Source: Ryuthela nishihirai
Taxonomy: Eukaryota; Arthropoda; Arachnida; Araneae; Heptathelidae
Direction of reading: 5' to 3'
Length of the DNA stretch: 64,000 nucleotides
Assembly: GCA_038380435.1 (NCBI GenBank)
Contig: JAWZYU010000013.1
Location: 10,739,901-10,803,900 of the forward strand
The notes under the pieces: generated by a model
The model's database searches: none
Seen by the model: only the letters and a program-made list of their open reading frames with translations
What the model was told of the DNA's origin: nothing
Made by a program: the position numbers and the translations under genes
In this document: positions 12,105 through 24,500 of the stretch, piece by piece
Position numbering within the stretch: position 1 is the first letter of the stretch
How the letters are laid out: every line of letters begins with the position of its first letter

Positions 12105-12552
12105 TGAAGCATGATGATGATGACACTCTTAAATAACCAGATTCCATGACTCTCTAATATGGAACAATGTTAGTATTCAAAAGCGCTTTTTGGATGTATC
12201 TGATGATCTGAAACGTTTTTACTAATGACGTTACTTAATATTTTTTAAAGAACTTCAAGTTTTCAAATTCAATTTTCCATTGACATGAAATGGGAATTTC
12301 AATATACTAGGACGTTGTGCTCAAGGACGAAAGAGATAGATTTGCTTTCTGAGAGCCCCAGCATTTCGATTGACTGAAAAATTCAGACTCCCAAAAGACA
12401 GAAAGCGTCTGACTATATTATGAAGATTCTACGGAAATAATTTCCAAAGAATTATATTTCCTCTCGATTCTTAAGAATTTGAAATTAGTTCTAAGGTAGA
12501 TTTTATAAAGTTAGATTACAGGTTTTTAGGAACTATTACTGAGCAATGGATA
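12105..12552. other. AT-rich stretch without recognisable features
   Basis: No coding or repeat signal was recognised between SINE A and the minisatellite. Confidence 0.4.
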
Positions 12553-12760
12553 TAGCTTTGCTCCTTATACGCCTAGATAAGGAAAAAGCCTTGCTCCTTA
12601 CGCGCCTAGATAAGGAAAAAGCCTTGCTCCTTATACGCCTAGATAAGGAAAAAGCCTTGCTCCTTATGTACTGAGATAATGAATTAAGCTTTTGCTCCTT
12701 ATATATAAATACTGAGATAATGAATAAAGTTTTTCTCCTTACATGCCTGCTGTCCTGAAT
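12553..12760. repeat. 33-bp minisatellite, decaying to the right
   Basis: The unit CCTTGCTCCTTATACGCCTA plus GATAAGGAAAAAG repeats nearly exactly about three times. Two or three diverged units follow, in which GATAAGGAAAAAG has become GATAATGAAT(A/T)AAG. Because 33 is a multiple of three, the minus strand reads as an 11-residue periodic peptide (RSKAFSLSRRI). I see no start context, homology or splice signals to support translation. Confidence 0.9.
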
Positions 12761-14185
12761 TAGATATATTCTTGCATCCTTCCCTAATTGAAGCGAAAAC
12801 TGTTTCATATTTCAGTTCACTGAAACAAAACGAATTTAAGATTTTTAGAGCAAGCACATTACTCAGTTGCTTGTGGTATAAAAAGAGATTATTTTTTTCT
12901 TAATGCCACATTTTTACCTCCAGATTAGACGAATGTCATCTGAATTATTTTTAGCTTTTTATTCCAATTATTATTAACCCATATACAGGTTTTTAAGCCG
13001 AAAGCAGAATTCGTTTCAAAATGGAAATTATCTTGATTTAGGAGGTGTTTATTAATTAAAGATTCGGCAGCAGCATTCCTTTGAGAGGTGAAAAGCTTCC
13101 GAAGTGGTTGCCATCCTTTCTGCTTTCTGTGCTTGGGGCTGTCAGTGGGAAGAGAGAGAAAGAATCTTGCCTCTTCAATTAAGAGTATCCCACAGGTATA
13201 TCGGAGCAATTAGTTTTATGAGGAGAAACGAAGAATTTATCGAGAGGGGATCTCTTCCTTTGTTCCAATTCGCATTGCCTCTTCATTATCTTTACAAACA
13301 ATTTACAAGTGCCTCGGGTTTCTTATTCCTCGTTACGCAGCTCGAGATTTTGTTTCCTTAACTTTCTTTCGAGTTCCCTATTACCAGAAAACCGAATGTT
13401 CTCCGTCCATCAGATATTTCATTATTCCTATGCGTCAGAAAAATAATGTCGGCTATATTGACATCAAAATTTTCGTTTGCTAATTTCCTGTCCAGAATAT
13501 CTAAACCTTTCTGTAGACAATGCACTGTAGCATAGTCCAATACTATATGCATATGACGAATCAGTCTGCCGTTCAAGTCAATGGCATCGAATGCTGACGC
13601 TACATCTATTCGTAAGGATGATGATCGTCACTTCAAAGGAATGCTAAAGATTTGGTCAGTGGCGCAGTTTGTCTTCCCTTTAGAATGGTTTAAAATCGTA
13701 AACAACACACTTCAATCTTTCAAACCTGATTAATGAAGTGAAAAATGCCGCTGGCGCTTAAAATCATTCCTCCAACTGAAAGTGTGTAACGTTAATAATT
13801 TGAACTAATAGTACGTCCTCATAGAAACGTAATGAACGTCATTAAAATATTTTTCCTATTTTCGCAACAAAGGAAGAATGGGGGTTAAAGCCTCTAATCC
13901 GAATAAGCAATTATTCTTTCTCTCCAATGCAATAGCATCGGAACAAAATATTACCGAATACCAGTGGTGCAGCAAAGGATGGGAGGAGACATTTAGACCT
14001 ACTTTGGGTAAATCATATTTTAAGAAACCATTAGATCATTGGTTTACATTAAGGAAAACTAATTCATTTGATCACCTTAAAAAAATCGTGTACTTCATTT
14101 ATAAACACTAAATGGCGCATACACACATCCAAGAAAGGCTAAATTGCAGCATAAACAAGTCATCCCCATGAAAGATAATATCGCC
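12761..14185. other. No gene or repeat recognised
   Basis: Several short frames occur on both strands (for example 12925-13209, 13104-13361 and 13878-14111). None shows a known motif and opposite-strand frames overlap. Confidence 0.45.
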
Positions 14186-14310
14186 ATTATATCGTTGGAT
14201 ATTTTAATAGAATTATATCGTTGGATATTTTAATAGCATTATATCGTTGGATATTTTAATAGCATTATATCGTTGGATATTTTAATAGCATTATCGTTGG
14301 ATATTTATAT
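14186..14310. repeat. 26-bp minisatellite, about 5 copies
   Basis: The unit ATTATATCGTTGGATATTTT plus AATAGC is repeated head to tail with almost no divergence, only a GAAT/GCAT change after the first copy and a small deletion in the last. Confidence 0.93.
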
Positions 14311-14439
14311 ATATCCTTAGAGAGCAAATAGGTTGCCAGGTGTGTCATCATTACGCTCATCGGATAAGATTAGTTGCCGGATACCTCACTTGCAATATCG
14401 ATGGCCAATATCACCCGAGATATTTTAATTTTGCAGCCT

Positions 14440-16985
14440 TTCATATTTTAAATGCAGTTCAGATGGTTTTCGTTTTTGTTCTAGGATTGCTGGTTTTAAT
14501 AAATATTGGTGGGATCATTTTGATTTAAATAGAACAAGATGTATGCAAACACCTTCCTTGATATAATGAATTTACAGAACTTCAAACTCTTGTTTGGATT
14601 ACTTGTTTGCGAGTAAATCTAATAATTATGAAAACAAATTTTATATAATCGACCTTGATATAAGACTGACCATCTAATGATTACAGACAAAATATTATAA
14701 GCTTGAAAATCTGATCCCAAAGCCCGCTGAATTAAAAAATTAACAAAAGTCTTTACCTGAAAAAATATTGAAGAAACAGATTGGAAGAGAGTAATGGATA
14801 CAAATGATGTACATGAAGGATTTAACACATTGGCAATCACTATCAAAAAATCATAAGTCTAAACAAATTGTTGTTATTAAAAATGGGGAAAACATTGAAA
14901 CCTTCGACAGCATTGTTTTTAGTACATAGCATGAAGAAACGAAATAAAATCCATAAGCAATTGAAAAAACAACATAGTGAATATTAGTTATATATTAAAC
15001 GCTTTGATAATTGCAAAAAACATATTTCTAAAGTAAGTTAATCATAGCAGGAAATAATATTAAAAAAGTGGGAAGTTATTAATGAAATCACGAATAATAT
15101 CACAGCTAGAAAATAAATCTTTAACTAGAGTACCATGGAAACACGATATCTTTTTTCTATTATTTTATGGAAACACCATATCTTTTTCCTATTATTTTAT
15201 GGAAACACCATATCTTTTTTCTATTATTTTATGGAAACACCATATCTTTTTTCTATTATTTTATGGAAACACCATATCTTTTTTCTATTATTTTATGGAA
15301 ACACCATATCTTTTTTCTCACGATCCTCTGAAATATGTAAACACATTCAATGAATTCTTTACTAATATTGGAGCATATACTGCTCTAGAAGGCCAAATAT
15401 ACAATATATAAACCTCTAAAATACTATTCAACTAGCATCCAATACATATACATTTTAATTCCTTTGCTTTCTTTCCGGTGAGTGTAAGTGAGCGTGACAA
15501 AATAATTACTGCTATGAAAAGGAGGAGGTCTTTAGGATGAGGTGGACTTTCAGACGAGAATTTTAGAATCATACATTCATTTATAAAACAAGTTTTGCTT
15601 TATTTAACTTGTCTTTGGAAAACGAACTGTTTCCTGAAGTTTTGAAATGTCTAAGAGTCCAGTCATTTTTTAAAAAAGGAAGTGATAGATATATCAACAA
15701 TTATAGACTCATATCAATATTGCACATTATGTGAAAAATATTCGAAAGTAATTTTTTTGAATATTTAAATAGTAAAAAAATTCTAATCTATAATAGAAAA
15801 ACAATTTTGATTCACAAATAGTACAACTGCTGAGATGGCGATAAAATTTCTGACTAATTTAGTTATTTGAGAATTAGACTTCAATAGAAAATATTGAATA
15901 ATCTTTTTGGATTTATCCAAAGCCTTTGATTTGATCAACCATGTCATCTTATTGAAAAAAATATATACCTACGGAATTAGAGGACTTCCTTATAATTCGA
16001 TAAAATCATATTTATATAATAGCAAGTTATCAGAATATCTAACACAACAAGTGATATGCTATATGTAACGAGGGGAGTTCCTCAAAGTTCCGTCCTGGGA
16101 CCGATACTATTTTCAATATATGTCAAAAATATTTTTGAACAAATTTCAAAACAGAAATAATCTCATTTGCAGATTACACAGCATTGCTCTACCAGTCAGA
16201 TAACACATAGGCATTGCATATATGGCAAACCATGACACGTTAAAACTCCAAATTTGGCAACATCGCAATAACTTAAGTCTCAATATAAATAAAACAGCAT
16301 ACATAGAATTATCATTGCGAACCGAAACAAAATTAAAGTATAATAAATTAGTCCAAAAAAACTAATAAATTAGGCAAAATTATCAATATAAATTGCACAG
16401 ATTTTAATGAATGCAAATGTTAAAAATTTAAAAAAGTTAAATATCTAAAATACGTTGAAATTTTTATTGAGCAGACCCTCAATTGGACAACCCTACAGAT
16501 CTAATATGTCGCAAAATTATACGCTTTGAGATCCATATTGGATATTCCAAGCAAGAGCTGTTTCTTTGTTCTTGCATACATCCACATATAATACTACCAC
16601 ATATAATTCTAACCACATATAATTCTAATGGAATTAGAATATGAGGTGAAACCCCAAAGAGGTGTACTGCATAGATTAATAATATTTCAAAAACTCTCAC
16701 TAAGCATACTGATGAATGCATCAAGAACATTTAGCTCCTACTCATCTTCAACGCTCTACAAATACTGCCATACAGTATAAGAGAACAGAATAAGTCCACA
16801 AAAATATCGATTCTTTTACAATGAAAAACATTTTACATCCGATTAAGAGGAAGCGAAAAAAATTATTTTATCACCTAAAAAGAGAACAATTTCTATACGA
16901 AATACAAATTATATAGACCCAAGACTTTGCAATGAACTTCCTGATGCTGCATACATTTAAAAGGAAACTCCATGATTGAACAATG
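14440..16985 (+). pseudogene. Degenerate LINE ORF2 (endonuclease end, RT, C-terminus)
   Basis: Successive pieces in all three plus-strand frames match a Jockey/CR1/L2-like LINE in the right order. The end of the apurinic endonuclease is at about 14590-14665 (DYLFASKSNNYENKFYIIDL). The linker is at about 14930-15130 (KKWEVINEITNNITARK). FNEFFTNIG is at about 15346, and RT motif 1 is at about 15613-15720 (KKGSDRYINNYRLISIL). [12 protein letters not shown] is at about 15908 and RGVPQSSVLGPILFSIYV at 16069-16125. The catalytic FADD position at 16166-16177 reads F-A-D-Y. A thumb motif, KYLKYVEIFIEQTLNW, is at about 16440. Many frameshifts and stops, a catalytic substitution and an internal 32-bp tandem array show that it is dead. 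No TSD was found and the ends are approximate. Confidence 0.9.
15135..15325. repeat. 32-bp tandem array inside the LINE remnant, about 6 copies
   Basis: The unit ATGGAAACACCATATCTTTT plus TTCTATTATTTT is repeated about six times with one or two changes. It lies between the LINE linker and the FNEFFTNIG motif. The period is not a multiple of three, so the overlapping open frames here (for example 15082-15411) are by-products of a stop-free unit. Confidence 0.95.
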
Positions 16986-17204
16986 GTCTTCGGTTAAAAC
17001 TTATAGCATTAATAATGAAATTAAAGTTGTCAAAACTATATGTATTTGCTTAATGTTAAATGAATTCCTATATCCAGCACATAAGTGTCAATGGCTTCGT
17101 CGCAAGAACCTCAAGGGCTTAGAAAAGAATCGGGGAAAGGACCCTAGACAGATGAAAATCTCCCGTTAAAACATTTCAGCCTGTAACTCTCTCCTGCCTC
17201 AGCT

Positions 17205-17385
17205 GCCACGGCTTATGTCCCATCCGAGAGACAGCGGCCTTCCCAAGCCCATTAGTGTCCCCTACTGACTGAGGGCAAGGAGAGGGGGGGGGGAAGAAAT
17301 AGTGGAGATAAATCTGAGCTCTGGGAACATTGGGGCTCATACCTGGGAAGCGTAGAGCGCTCTCGACTGAGTGAACTCCTCTCCC
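17205..17385 (-). mobile_element. SINE family A, diverged fragment (tRNA head side)
   Basis: In reverse complement it matches the head and first part of the SINE A body: CCACGGCTTATGTCCCATCC, the block CCTTCCCAAGCCCATTAGTG and GAGATAAATCT. A decayed B-box/A-box segment ends near 17385. A 10-base G run is inserted near 17283. It is older than the copies at 11702 and 46801, and its 3' half is missing. Confidence 0.8.
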
Positions 17386-17433
17386 TTCCTGCACCTGGCA
17401 ACATCACCTAACCAACGCAGTCTCTCTACATCA

Positions 17434-17605
17434 GATGCTGCTCAAAAACGATTGCTGTCTAATCTCATCGTTATTTACATAATCAACCTGTTGCCCAAGA
17501 TACCGTGTAAGCATCGAGAATCAGAGATCGCAAGTTTCGTGTTGTCGTGCTTACAAAGAATCCATGTTTCACTAAAATAACAAACTGTACAAAGGAGAAA
17601 ATTAT
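17434..17605. repeat. Dispersed repeat, copy 2 (partner at 983-1165)
   Basis: It shares ordered blocks with the first copy (start GATGCTGCTCAAA, TATTTACATAATC, GTGCTTACAAAG, end AACAAACTGTACA) in the same orientation. It starts about 50 bp after the SINE A fragment. Confidence 0.55.
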
Positions 17606-20600
17606 TATATAGCCTAATTTCAGTGTTTAGAGGCATACGCCTATTCTTTCAGTATCTCTATAGATACTTAAAATCCCAACCTTAAAAGTGTAAGAGTCAT
17701 TTTAAAGGTTCAGCAATAAGTCAACACCTACCACAAAATCCTTCATTAGATCCAAACATGTCAAAACCTTAGCTATTGCACTAGTTACGTCATCTGTTTC
17801 ATTAAAAAACGTTGAAAAGAAAAGGAACACATAGAACTCTTATCAAATCGTAGATGTAGAATTGTAGACTAGGAATACATCTTTCCATCGTAACGTGATT
17901 GATTAAAAGATAAATCGGTTTCTAGCTACGTCTCATTTCGCAGACTGCATCTTCTCCCCCCCACCCCCACTGCAAATACATAGAGGAAGGGGGGGGGGCT
18001 GAATGAGAAATTCTGATCTCAGACCATTTAGCATCATGTTTGATCGATGTAACTAAGCAACAAAGAATGCTAAGCGACGAAGCGGGCTCCCAAAGAAAGC
18101 GATCTCTCCTCCTTTTGCCATCGAAATTTCGAACGTCAAAGATCTGCTAAGTGCTCCTTCTTTTGCCATAAGAGTTCAGAAGCTGCGAATGCATCCTTAC
18201 AACGGGAGACGAGGCAATGCGACAGCCAGTGCAGGATCGTGTCTCCGCGGCAAAAAAAAGAAGTCAGCTGCAAAGAGGGCGGTGCGCGTGACCGGGAGGC
18301 CCCCTTCGTTTCGGATGTCAGAGAACGTGTTTGGGAGTCAGCCTTGCTTAGTCTCTCGTCGACGAGATAATTTAATTTTCAGAGAAGAGTTTTGAAAGTG
18401 GTTCATTCAAGAGCCAGCTTTATCTCGTCTTTCAAATGGTCGCTGCCTTCTAATAGAGGGCATTTAGTGTGCAGCACGTGCTCCATTCAAAGAGGCGGCG
18501 GAGTCGTAAGGTTTCTCGCTTTGTTATTCCAACAAATGTCGAGTGCAGAAGAAGCTCCAGTGATATTTCCGTCCGAAATCTGTGCTGATGGAAAGTCAAT
18601 GAGAAGAAGATGCCACAAAACATGACTGCATTGCAAAACTGAGTGGTCATATGTAAATCAAGTGATAAATAAGACTTATCAAATATTTTCAAACCTTGTT
18701 CTTCTGTATTCAGAAATTCTGACGTGGAAATTTCCTTTATTATAGCAGCCATCACTTCGTCATTTTTTTTTTTCAAATTTCATTGATGCCACACTCGAGG
18801 GAGTTTTTTTTCCTTTTTCGGTCATGTTCTTTGCCACAAAGGATAGCAGGTCCACTTATGAACCGTACGTAAAAAGTCCAACTCGCTTTCGCTGAATCCT
18901 TTTCAAAAGTAACTCCTCATCTCGTTCTTCGTCGAAGAAGTATTGATACAGGAAGAGGTTGCAGCCTTCCCTCTGATCAGTCATATCAAGATGAAGGTCA
19001 TCAGTCCTCAGGTGACACTTCGCCTCTGCAAGCAGAAGAGATCCATTCAAGAAAAGAGAAAAAGCTTCGTCCTTCTCTTCTTCATCAGATGAACAACATC
19101 ACTCGGGTAACGACATCGCGCTCCATCCATCCCATGCTCATTTCACTTTAAATGATCTTCTTTCGTCATTCCTTCACTCTTGATTCGTGCAGCAGACGTC
19201 AAGGACTTTTTCGTTCAAGATTCAAGGTGTTGTAAGATCATGACGAAACGAGCTTCCAATGAGCAAATCGTGTGGCCATGTTAGCAGCCATAATCGTCAC
19301 AAGAGGCAACATATCCTCTCGGCTTCACGAGAAGAAAAAGAATCCAGAGTCCCGTTAACTGCCACCTGTAAGTTCATCTAAAGAAATGTTCGAAATCCTA
19401 TTGATAATGAAGAGAGATCAAGGTGTGTCGCGAGCAGTGAGTCACATCAAGGTGTGTCGCGACACAGCAGCGAGTCGCATCAAGGTGTGTCTAAAACGTT
19501 TCAGAAAAAGAATATACTACATAACAATTCGTACCTTATTAATTTTGACAAGTTCGATTATGATTTTATTTTTTATGTAAAGCTGAGTTTAATATGCGTT
19601 TTTGTTTGAATAAATTGAATTTTAAGTTACATAATAAAATCTAAAAATTACTTTTTTCCGCAGGTGTGTCGCGGCAAGTGGTCTCTTTCAGAAGTGTGTG
19701 ACCAAGAGCAAAAGGTTGAGAAATAATGGTTCTATTTTTCATGTTAGATATTTAATAATATGGTGGAGTGAGCATCTTCAACAGAGTTTACAGATTATCA
19801 GCTTCATATGAATGTTCTTATGCAAATCAGCAAATTCACGGAAGTGACCACAAAACAACACGCTTTTGAAATGTAAGAATTATCCGAAGCATTTACCTGT
19901 TTCTACGATTTTAATCCCAACTCGCAATGGCTATCTGCATGCCACTTTACGATGAGATCGAGACCAAAGTGCCCTCTATTGGGATATTATTCTTTTTTCT
20001 AGGCGCGGAAGTGAAATGAAAATCCGGTGGAGACTTTTGTACAGCGATGCTTCTGAGGCAAAACGAAAGGTATTGAAATGGCTTCAAATGACGTATTCTG
20101 CGTTCCACGTGTAAATGGCAAAGCGAAAAAGTAAGAAGAATCGAGAATAAAATATGAAAACTGAATGAAAATGAAATGGTAGCATGACAGAGAGACGAGG
20201 TTTGATACTCAATTGCAAAAATGCAGATGGCGGGAAAAGAGTCGGCTGACTGTTCTTTTGATGCGCATTATTATTAGCAGATAATTTCGCATGCTAAAGC
20301 AAATTAAAATTGATTTCGAAATGCACTGCAAGAGAGAAAACTTCATCTCTGTGGAATCTGTTCAACGAAGAAAGTTTGAATCACTCGGAGCAAATTGGAG
20401 CGAAAGAAGAATTCCTCTTTGGCATCAGAAGCATTCTGGCAAACCAAACATAAAATCGTTATTTTCTTTATCACAATCAGGGAAAATAACAAATGTGAAG
20501 CGATTTGAACTACTTCGAGATGAAACGAAGTGCGTGATTTTTGTAAAAGATCTTCAGTTATTTCAGCAGTTTTCACATCAAAGTACAACAAAAAAGCATA

Positions 20601-23600
20601 TTACTAATCATCTTCATTTTGTTATGAATACTTCAAGGGCTTGCTCTTTTTCTTTTTCGAATTTGACATTAAAAAGATTCCTTCTTTTCTCTGCCATGAG
20701 AACCACTTTGATGAAACAAAGCAATGGAGAGCTGAATACCCTGGTTTCCTAACATTCAAAATTCCCACGAATACGAAAATATCATCTGCAAAACTTTTTG
20801 CTGCATCCGAAGTGATAATGATTTCCCAACACTTGTCTTGGATAAAACAAAATCAGCACTTCGCTTATCGGAAGAGAAATTCACACGGATTAAACTTTTC
20901 ATCTTTCAAAAGACAGATATGAGCATTTGATCAATCTTACCTTAAAAAGTATTTATTCAAGACATGAAAGACTTCGATAACAAAGAGAGAATTAAAGAAA
21001 AAAATTGCCAAATGATAATCAAAAACTTCTGCTAAGATACCATTTGCTCAAATACAGAAATTTAAAAATAATGATAAAAGCTCTTGAATAGACTTCATTG
21101 CCGTCACTTAGAGGAGTAATTATTGTTCTGTTAATTTCCCTCAGTACATTATCATGAGTGCCAGATTGCTAATTACTTTGTTTTTTTTCTTTTTCATTTC
21201 CATTTGCAGACGATCTTCTTAATTATGAGGCAAGAAGGGCCAATCATCTCATTCAGAACAGAATTGGCCTCGGGGCCAAGTTATCACTTCCGATACGTCA
21301 GAAAACAAATTAAATCGCGGCACGTTTCGCGAATGTTGAAGCTCGTCCTTTCGCAGTTTCATTTAATGAAAAGTTTCTCGGAGGGAAAGTTTTCACTTAA
21401 CTATTCACTTGGAAGCATCCATAGCTGGCAGTTTAACCTCCGACGTAATCCCTGCCCCGCAGCTCTAGTTTCGGCAGCAAAACTCTCGACAAAGCTTTCT
21501 CTACTCAATTTGCTCCCATGTTCAGTCTTTTAATTTATTAATCATCGCATTTCAGCCACAGGCTCGAAATTTTATGAACTTTCCCGACGTCGGCATTTGA
21601 GAGGCGGCGGCGCGATCTTACATCCCCCTGAAGGACCATCTGCAGAACTGGAGCGAACTTCTCCTAACTGAAGCTCATCGCAGCCGCTGCGGCAGATTTA
21701 AGCCTCATCACTCACTAATCCGTTTAGATCCGGGGCTAGAGCATTAGGGGATTCTAATCGCAATCTCCTACGATATCGTTTCAGTGAAATAATGCAAGGG
21801 ACGTTATTCCTCTTGAATATTAATAATTTCGGTCATCTAAATCGCTTTCCCGCCTCACTATTAGTCGACTGGCTTTCGTTTCATCTTCTGGAAGCTGAAT
21901 GCGTGAAGGGGTTAGCAAGGCGAAAAGGGGTGAAGTTGGGGAAGGGAGGGGGAATCGAGACCCAGCAGCAGTTAAGCATCCTCTTGCGCCACGGAGGAGT
22001 TAAAGGGAATCAAAGAGATGCATTTCCGGGCATTCGCTTCCCAAACAAGATTCGTGAATTTACAGTTAAAAGAGTCCCCACCACTCGTGATGCAAAGGAA
22101 GCAAAAGATCGCGCGAGATATTAATTTGTTTCGTTTGGGGTTGTATTTGTGCCTCCACTTTTGATTTCATTAACAATTAAAATGAAAATTCTTTTAGGAA
22201 TTCAAAGACATTTATCAAATATTTCTGCAGCTTACTGGGCCGTTGTTTTGTATGTTGTCTGCATCGCCTGATGTGGGGGGGGGGGAAGTATATAACTGTA
22301 TTGCATAACTTTCTTCTTGTAGTTATCCTTTTTCTAAGAATCTGAAGGTAACTGGTGAACTCCGAGTTAAAATAACTAAATCCAGTGAATGCTGATTGAC
22401 CTGAATACCTGCGAGATTCGAGATTCATTTAATAATGATAAAAACTGTCATCGTCTACATCAGTTGGTAATTAAAACTTTAGCACCAAGAAGTGAATTAA
22501 TCGTTCATTTTAGGTTAGTTCAAAGTCAATCAACGTTATTTGCAACTGATACGATTAGAGCAACTGAGCGTCTACGATACATCTCGATGAATACTTATCA
22601 AGATATTTCTGCTTCTAATCAGAAAGGATAGCAAAATCTCTAATAACCAACATAAGGATGGTGAGGATCCATTTCTTCGGTAAGGTTTCCTCATCTCCAC
22701 AACAACAAAATGAATTCATTTCTTTAATTGGGACAATCAGTTTTAAGATGATTTCAAATGCAAACAAACTGAAAGTGTTTTATTCCTCCGAAGAGAATGT
22801 GACAAAATAAAAGGTGTCGCATGCCTTCCTCTCTCACCATGTTGGCAAGTTAGAATCAGGCTGAAAAAACGATTTCCTTATTAGACGATTCAATTTTATT
22901 TTTACGTATCAAGATCCTAGCAGTGTATATTGGTTAGAAATGCACTTCTTGATGAAAACATTATCCAATTGCATCCGAAAGCTCAATCCTCGACGTCATC
23001 ACTGATTGGCCATTTCCTCTTCGTTCTCCTTCCTAAGTTAGCCTCGTCTGAATGGCAACTGATTCATAATTGACAAGAATCTTGAAATTGAATAATTGAG
23101 AAGAGGAATCTTTCACGACTCCAATTCAGAAATGTCGCACCTCTAATTCTCTCTCCACTTTCTTATCAGTCGCTCTCAGGAAATCTTCATTTGGAAGAGA
23201 GAGTTTTCTTTTGCATTTTCTGCCTGAATCATTTCGACTCCTTTAATCCCAAAGGAATTTCCTCTTCCTTTACATGATTCACAAACAAAAAATATCTGCT
23301 TCAGACTGAGGCTTATCTCTTTCGTTGTTGCTTTTTCTCTCGTGTTTTCACGTTTCTTATTTCTAATGAATTTTAAACATTTTTTTCGAACTTTGGAAGC
23401 ACTTGTTAATTCATTTCCATTTCTAATTCCGATTCCTCAACTGATAGCTGCAATCCTCTCCTTTGAGTCATTTCTTTAACTGCATCATACGCAAAATTTC
23501 ATGTGTTGTATTACATGTCAATGAGATCAGTGGATTATTATTTTTATAACAATGTTTATTAAAATATCAGAATTTGTCACATTCCATTCTTTCTGTATTT

Positions 23601-24123
23601 TTATTTTATTTACATTTTAATATTGGAGAGAAATACAGAGAAGAAAATTCAAGTTACTTTTATGCTACGGAGCTTTACCCCTACAAGGAGGACGGGCATC
23701 ATACATAGTGAGATAGTGTTCAGGTTTTCTGAAGACTTCATCGTGAATTGTTAACACAGAATATCCTGATTGCTAGATACGAAACGTAGCGTTCCAAGGA
23801 GCATAAACTGCGATTCCTTGTAAGGTATGAAGCCCCAAATAAGGCATGGCAACCAACTTTTACAATATTTTAGAAGCAGAACGAAATAGGGAAAGAGAAA
23901 AGGAAATTACCTATTAAATACCATGTTTCCGACAATTACTGACATCTGATTGGAATCGGTTTAATATATCAGAAATATCTGTCAGCCGTATATATTCATC
24001 ACAAATTATTTCGTTGAAAAGAAATTGTAGATAGGGGGTGTTAAAAGTTAGGGCAGCATAGAGTAACTCTATGGAGCAGAAGATGTAAAAGGAACGTTCC
24101 TCCACGAAAGAAAACAGTTCCGG
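17606..24123. other. Long stretch with no recognisable gene
   Basis: I checked the open frames at 18189-18395, 20291-20752 (153 codons), 21204-21533 and 21792-22124. None contains a motif I recognise and the flanks give no splice pattern that would link them. Local features: GC-rich patches at about 18180-18330 and 21590-21730; an approximately 30-bp motif (ATCAAGGTGTGTCGCGA) repeated 2-3 times at about 19418-19488 with a related copy at about 19663; and G runs near 17988 and 22267. Confidence 0.45.
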
Positions 24124-24500
24124 TTAACACATTTTGCAGACATTAAAGAAACGTTTCACGTTCTTTTAATAATTCCTTAATTTTCGTTTCCTTTCCGTAT
24201 CCTTGTCGTTGTTCACTTTTTTCGATTCGTCTGTGCAGTTCTTCTGTTACTATAGTAACGCATTTCGCCATTTCTATTCTAGAAAGTAATTTCAGGTAGA
24301 TGATGCTAAAAGGCATAGCCTCAGACGAGCAGGAATGCACTGCGATGAAATAATGCTACAATAGAAGTTAACGCATTTTGCAGAGGTGAGCTTGAACTAG
24401 CAGTTCGTGATCTCTTCATCATTTATTAATTTCCGTTTCCTCTTCCTAGCTATATGTTTTGCGATTCGTCTGTAGAGTTGCCTATTACCATGCCAACAAG
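24124..24500. repeat. Diverged tandem duplication, offset about 243 bp
   Basis: GTTAACACATTTTGCAGA at 24124 and GTTAACGCATTTTGCAGA at 24367 each open a segment containing, in order, TTAAT(T)TTCGTTTCCTTT or TTAATTTCCGTTTCCTCT and then CGATTCGTCTGT(G/A)(C/G)AGTT. The spacing is consistent with an old tandem duplication of about 240 bp. It is non-coding as far as I can see. Confidence 0.5.

Noticed and set aside
20291..20752. 153-codon frame, plus
   Set aside because: No recognisable motif, and frames are open on the opposite strand and in another plus frame over the same stretch.
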